Assembly (NCBI GenBank): GCA_002340255.1
Contig: DDLS01000050.1
Coordinates: forward strand, 1 to 9,653
DNA: 9,653 nucleotides
Reading direction: 5' to 3'
Source of the DNA: Cyanobacteria bacterium UBA2566
Lineage (GTDB): Bacteria > Cyanobacteriota > Cyanobacteriia > Cyanobacteriales > Desertifilaceae
Shown here: positions 6,549 to 9,653 of the stretch, piece after piece
How positions within the stretch are numbered: position 1 is the stretch's first letter
Layout: each line of letters starts with the position of its first letter
Notes under the pieces: model-generated
The model's input: only the letters and a program-made list of their open reading frames with translations
Databases searched by the model: none
What the model was told of the DNA's origin: nothing
Made by a program: the position numbers and the translations under genes

Positions 6549-7514
6549 TTAAAAAGCCCAGAGAACAGGGTCATATTCTAGGTGATTTGTAACGGTGGAG
6601 CCGATCGCCTCAATCTCCTCTAGTTCTGCCTCAGAAAGCTGGATTTCTGCAGCGATCGCGTTATCTTGCACTTGTTGGACATTGCGAAAACCAGCGATCG
6701 CATGGGTGCGCGGTTGAGCCATGACCCACGCTAGAGCCAGTTGTGCTAAAGTACACGCTTTTTGAGCAGCGATAGGGCGTAATTGTTCCAGTGCCCGTTG
6801 TGCCCGTTGGTAATGCTCCCGATTGACAAAGAGCTTGTTTTTTGCGCGATGATCGCCAGGAGGAAATTGATGATCCGGGCCGAATTTCCCCGTGAGTAAT
6901 CCTTGGCAGAGGGGAGAATAGGCAAGAATTGACCAATTCTGCTCAATACAATAGTTTTGAATTTCCCCTTCAATAGCGCGCCAAAACAGGGAATAGGGAG
7001 GTTGTAAACTGTCAATGGGGCCATATTGCCGTGCTTCTTCCATTTGCGCCACAGAAAAATTAGACACCCCGATCGCCCGAATTTTGCCCTGTTGCTTTAA
7101 CTCGACCATGGCTTGCATCGTTTCGGTGATCGGTACACTGTCGCTCCCCCAACTGCCAGAGGGCCAATGCAATTGATACAAATCAATATAATCCGTTTGT
7201 AAATTCTTTAACGACTGCTCGCAGGCGGCGATCGCCGCATCATAGCGAAAATCACTTACCCATAACTTAGTCGCAAAAACCATCTGATCTCGCACCTCCC
7301 GCAACGCTCTGGCAACCAGACGCTCAGAATCTCCATTCCCATACTCGGATGCCGTATCCACCGTCGTTATACCCGCCTCGAAACCCGCTCTCAGCCCTTC
7401 AATCAGCTCCTCCTCATCCGTACCCGCCCACATGCCTTTATCCGCTTGCCAAGTCCCCATAATAATGGGTGTAATCTCAATCTCCGTATTTCCTAAAGCA
7501 TAAGTTTGCATCAT
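6549..7514 (-). CDS. Aldo/keto reductase
   Basis: This 321-residue cytoplasmic NAD(P)H-dependent oxidoreductase has the (beta/alpha)8 barrel fold. The catalytic tetrad is complete: Asp53 and Tyr58 in TVDTASEYGNG, Lys83 in FATKLW and His116 in YQLHWP. The cofactor-binding part shows IRAIGVSNFS, ILAYSPLCQGLLTGK and the late AIAGFRNVQQVQDN loop. The pattern fits the IolS/YajO-like group that reduces small aldehydes or sugars; the substrate is not predictable. Two consecutive ATGs (7514 and 7511) can start it. GGAGG (plus 7519-7523) is 4 bases from the first and 7 from the second, so the second is the better-spaced start. It lies downstream of rlmN on the same strand, 92 bp away across a strong hairpin, so it may be only partly co-transcribed. 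No clear terminator follows in the 121 bp to the CYTH gene. Confidence 0.93.
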   Translation of the reverse strand: MMQTYALGNTEIEITPIIMGTWQADKGMWAGTDEEELIEGLRAGFEAGITTVDTASEYGNGDSERLVARALREVRDQMVFATKLWVSDFRYDAAIAACEQSLKNLQTDYIDLYQLHWPSGSWGSDSVPITETMQAMVELKQQGKIRAIGVSNFSVAQMEEARQYGPIDSLQPPYSLFWRAIEGEIQNYCIEQNWSILAYSPLCQGLLTGKFGPDHQFPPGDHRAKNKLFVNREHYQRAQRALEQLRPIAAQKACTLAQLALAWVMAQPRTHAIAGFRNVQQVQDNAIAAEIQLSEAELEEIEAIGSTVTNHLEYDPVLWAF

Positions 7515-7554
7515 TCTCCCTCCTTCACGAATTTAGAAGCGATTGTTTTCAGCA

Positions 7555-7602
7555 ACTATGTCCTTCATTATTGTGCTTTAGCGCAGCAATGAAGGACATA
7601 GT
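7555..7602 (-). repeat. Long near-perfect hairpin between rlmN and the reductase gene
   Basis: The arms ACTATGTCCTTCATT (7555-7569) and AATGAAGGACATAGT (7588-7602) pair perfectly over 15 bp. After one A-C mismatch the stem continues with T-G, T-A, G-C, T-G, G-C and C-G pairs to a TTTA tetraloop (7577-7580), about 22 positions in all. It begins 4 bases after the rlmN stop. No U-run follows on either strand, so it is not a standard intrinsic terminator. A 3'-end stabiliser or processing site for rlmN, or a small palindromic repeat element, is more likely. Confidence 0.6.
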
Positions 7603-7606
7603 ATTC

Positions 7607-8677
7607 TTAAGCGCGAGAAGCCCTCAATTGCCCACAAGCAGCATCCGCCTCTAAACCCCGCGAATAGCGCACACTCACTGCAATATGGTGCTTCGTCAAA
7701 ATCTCCTGAAATTGCTCAATGCGCTGGCTATTGGGACGCTGATAATCAACTTCACTAATGGGATTGTAAGGAATTAAATTAACATGATTTTGAAATCCCC
7801 GTAGGAGGTGGGCCAATTCCACAGCATGTTGGGGCAGATCGTTCACGGCTCCCAATAAAATATATTCAAACGTAATCCGCCGGCCAGTAAGCTTAACGTA
7901 TTCCCGACATTCATCCATTAATTGGGGCAGCGAATATCGCAGAGCGCTGGGAATTAATTTTTCTCTGAGCCCTTGATTTGAGGCGTGGAGACTGACGGCG
8001 AGGGTAATTTGCAGTTGAGCTTTGGCGAATTGGCGAATCCGTTTGGCAATACCGACCGTAGAAACAGTCATTTGTCGTTGGCTAATCCCCACATCTTTAT
8101 TTAAACAGTGGAGCGATTTTAAGACAGAATCCAAGTTGAGTAGGGGTTCACCCATTCCCATAAAGACAATATGACTGACGCGCCGCCCAAAGTCATTTTG
8201 CACCGTTAAAACTTGATCGACAATTTCGTGGGGTTGCAGATGGCGCACAAATCCCCCTTTACCCGTAGCACAGAAATCGCAACCCATGGCACATCCAACT
8301 TGGGAGGAAACACAGACGGTGAGCCGTTTAGCAGTAGGAATACCGACGGTCTCAATAATTTCTCCGTCTTGGAGTTGCAGGAGATATTTAATCGTGCCAT
8401 CGGGGGCGATCGCCCGATAATGGAGCGTAGAACGACCGATATTAACCTGAGCCATTTCCTGTCGCCAAGCTTGGGGAAATACCGTAATTTCTGGCAGCGA
8501 TCGCGCCCCTTTCTGATAAAGCCACTGGTGTAATTGGCGGCCTCGATAGGCTGGTTGCCCGTGGTCTTGAACCCAAGTGGTGAGAGACTCTAAGGATTGA
8601 CCGAGTAAGGGAGCGTCTAGAACAGGAGATGATATAACTGGAGAATTGATATTAGATGCTTTCGGGGAAAGAGACAT
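7607..8677 (-). CDS. rlmN: Dual-specificity rRNA/tRNA adenine-C2 methyltransferase RlmN
   Basis: This radical-SAM enzyme methylates C2 of an adenine in 23S rRNA (A2503 in E. coli numbering) and in some tRNAs. The 356 residues include a QPAYRGRQLHQWLY segment at 41-54 and the iron-sulfur motif CxxxCxxC as Cys129, Cys133 and Cys136 (CAMGCDFC). Further on are MGMGEPLLN around 174, SLHASN and PYNPISEVDY, then Cys348 in DAACGQL, the C-terminal cysteine that carries the methyl intermediate. Length is normal. The N-terminal 25 residues, rich in Ser and Pro, are unconserved-looking, but no other start codon lies in frame before the conserved part, so 8677 is the likely start. No clear ribosome site precedes it. 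It diverges from lgt with start codons 2 bp apart, so each promoter region lies in the other gene's 5' coding sequence. Confidence 0.95.
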   Translation of the reverse strand: MSLSPKASNINSPVISSPVLDAPLLGQSLESLTTWVQDHGQPAYRGRQLHQWLYQKGARSLPEITVFPQAWRQEMAQVNIGRSTLHYRAIAPDGTIKYLLQLQDGEIIETVGIPTAKRLTVCVSSQVGCAMGCDFCATGKGGFVRHLQPHEIVDQVLTVQNDFGRRVSHIVFMGMGEPLLNLDSVLKSLHCLNKDVGISQRQMTVSTVGIAKRIRQFAKAQLQITLAVSLHASNQGLREKLIPSALRYSLPQLMDECREYVKLTGRRITFEYILLGAVNDLPQHAVELAHLLRGFQNHVNLIPYNPISEVDYQRPNSQRIEQFQEILTKHHIAVSVRYSRGLEADAACGQLRASRA

Positions 8678-8679
8678 TG

Positions 8680-9558
8680 ATGATTGGTCTTGAGATTGGG
8701 TGGAATAGTTCTATTTTGCCCTTAGCCTTTGAATTTGCCTCTCCTGGCCCGATTATTTTCCAAATTGGTAATTTGGCGATCCGTTGGTATGGCTTGTTAA
8801 TTGCTTCGGCAGTATTGTTGGGAGTAACCTTGTCCCAGTATTTGGCTCAACGTCGTGGTGTGCATCCAGATGCGATCTCAGATGTAGCGATTTGGTTAGT
8901 CCTGGGGGCAATTCCTGCGGCGAGACTGTACTATGTGTTATTCCAATGGCCCAACTATGCTGACCGTCCAGGGGAGATTTTCGCTATTTGGAAAGGGGGA
9001 ATCGCCATTCATGGAGCGATTTTAGGAGGACTGTTAGCTGTATTAATTTTTGCACGACTGAACCGGATTTCGTTTTGGATGTTAACGGACTTAGTCGCTC
9101 CGTCTCTAATTCTGGGACAGGCGATCGGTCGCTGGGGTAACTTTTTTAATTCAGAAGCCTTTGGTAAACCGACGGATTTACCCTGGAAGTTATATATTCC
9201 CGTCGATCGTCGTCCCCCGGAATATATCGAATTTGACTATTTCCATCCCACATTTCTCTATGAATCCCTCTGGAATCTGCTGGTTTTTGCTCTACTTCTG
9301 GGATTATTTTTTTATAGCTTAAACCGTAAACCGCCCCTGAAACTGGGTACGATATTTATGGTGTATATGATTGCCTATAGCTTAGGTCGGGTCTGGATTG
9401 AAGGATTGCGTACCGATAGCTTAATGTTGGCAGAGTTTAGAATTGCCCAGTTGGTGAGTTTAGGAGCGATTTCTTTGGGGGTTTTGGGCTTGGTTTGGCT
9501 TTATGGCTTCGATCGCCCGTTGCCGGATGTAGTGCCAATGACAGATAGCAATGCCTAA
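8680..9558 (+). CDS. lgt: Prolipoprotein diacylglyceryl transferase Lgt
   Basis: Lgt is an inner-membrane enzyme that moves a diacylglyceryl group from phosphatidylglycerol to the lipobox cysteine of prolipoproteins, the first step of lipoprotein maturation. The early SPGPIIFQIG...IRWYGLLIAS block is family-typical. Counting from 8680, His111-Gly112 lie in IAIHGAILGG, Arg151 and Asn154 in the signature GRWGNFFNSEAFG, and Arg237 and Arg244 in LGRVWIEGLR. About seven hydrophobic segments are visible. The ATG at 8680 (292 residues) is preferred because AAGAG at 8669-8673 is 6 bases before it. An in-frame ATG at 8656 (300 residues), with GGAGA 11 bases upstream, would overlap the rlmN start by 22 bp and is the alternative. 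The gene ends at 9558 and faces a terminator oriented for an oncoming minus-strand gene. Confidence 0.94.
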   Translation: MIGLEIGWNSSILPLAFEFASPGPIIFQIGNLAIRWYGLLIASAVLLGVTLSQYLAQRRGVHPDAISDVAIWLVLGAIPAARLYYVLFQWPNYADRPGEIFAIWKGGIAIHGAILGGLLAVLIFARLNRISFWMLTDLVAPSLILGQAIGRWGNFFNSEAFGKPTDLPWKLYIPVDRRPPEYIEFDYFHPTFLYESLWNLLVFALLLGLFFYSLNRKPPLKLGTIFMVYMIAYSLGRVWIEGLRTDSLMLAEFRIAQLVSLGAISLGVLGLVWLYGFDRPLPDVVPMTDSNA

Positions 9559-9575
9559 ATTGCAGCCAATGAACC

Positions 9576-9608
9576 AAAAAAAGCCCCGGAGGCTAACCTC
9601 CAGGGGCT
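9576..9608 (-). terminator. Intrinsic terminator for a minus-strand gene beyond the right edge
   Basis: AGCCCCGGAGG (9582-9592), loop CTAA and CCTCC-A-GGGGCT (9597-9608) form an 11 bp GC-rich stem with one bulged A. Seven A residues at 9576-9582 become a U-run on the minus strand, completing a canonical Rho-independent terminator in that direction. On the plus strand no T-run follows, so it would serve lgt only as a hairpin. The implied gene to the right is not visible: 9609-9653 contains no recognisable coding end. Confidence 0.75.
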
Positions 9609-9653
9609 GGATCGGGGTGCATCTACCATTTCTTTATCAGAAAAATGGGTTGA

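Noticed and set aside
8213..8533. 106-codon plus-strand frame inside rlmN
   Set aside because: Shadow of the well-supported rlmN on the opposite strand; no recognisable domain and no ribosome site.
8656..8679. Upstream ATG at 8656 as the lgt start
   Set aside because: It overlaps rlmN coding sequence and adds eight residues not typical of Lgt. Its purine-rich site is 11 bases away, against 6 for the ATG at 8680. Kept only as an alternative.
9626..9648. Imperfect inverted repeat CCATTTCT...AGAAAAATGG
   Set aside because: Short, AT-rich and bulged, at the window edge. It cannot be separated from chance.
1..9653. CRISPR arrays, tRNA/rRNA genes, insertion sequences, prophage genes
   Set aside because: Looked for on both strands. 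No regularly spaced repeats, no cloverleaf with CCA-type ends and no transposase or phage-like product was seen.

Overview
The window looks like a piece of cyanobacterial chromosome. I count 14 exact copies of the HIP1 octamer GCGATCGC (for example at 1991, 2383, 2586, 2691, 2774, 5461, 6078 and 8406), where about 0.15 would be expected by chance. The gene set also fits: a CHAT-domain protein with a low-complexity linker, a cyanophycinase, and the UrtC/UrtD/UrtE parts of a urea ABC transporter. The genus cannot be read from the sequence.

Layout. A CHAT-domain protein (1-1592, +) enters from the left edge with its 5' end missing. A 200 bp spacer follows, with a strong 12 bp hairpin and a weak NtcA-type promoter candidate. 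Next comes a nitrogen block, all on +: a long cyanophycinase-family gene (1793-2977), urtC (2978-4159), urtD (4156-4929) and urtE (5008-5730). The cyanophycinase stop abuts the urtC start with no intervening base, and urtC/urtD overlap in ATGA. The 217 bp spacer after urtE holds an apparently unlisted 28-residue membrane miniprotein on the minus strand (5727-5813), a heptamer repeat and a terminator-like palindrome. A CYTH/triphosphate-tunnel protein (5948-6427, +) converges on an aldo/keto reductase (6549-7514, -). Upstream of the reductase lies rlmN (7607-8677, -), with a 15 bp perfect (about 22 bp imperfect) hairpin just after its stop. lgt (8680-9558, +) diverges from rlmN with only 2 bp between the two start codons. 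The right edge carries a canonical terminator oriented for a minus-strand gene outside the window.

How the genes fit together. The most informative part is the cyanophycinase-urtCDE block. Cyanophycin breakdown supplies aspartate and arginine, arginine catabolism can release urea, and Urt imports or recaptures urea at low concentration. The substrate-binding protein UrtA and first permease UrtB, which usually precede urtC, are not in the window: the cyanophycinase occupies their place. The remaining genes (rlmN, lgt, CYTH, aldo/keto reductase) are housekeeping or general metabolism with no visible link to this block. I found no tRNA, rRNA, CRISPR array, insertion sequence or phage gene.
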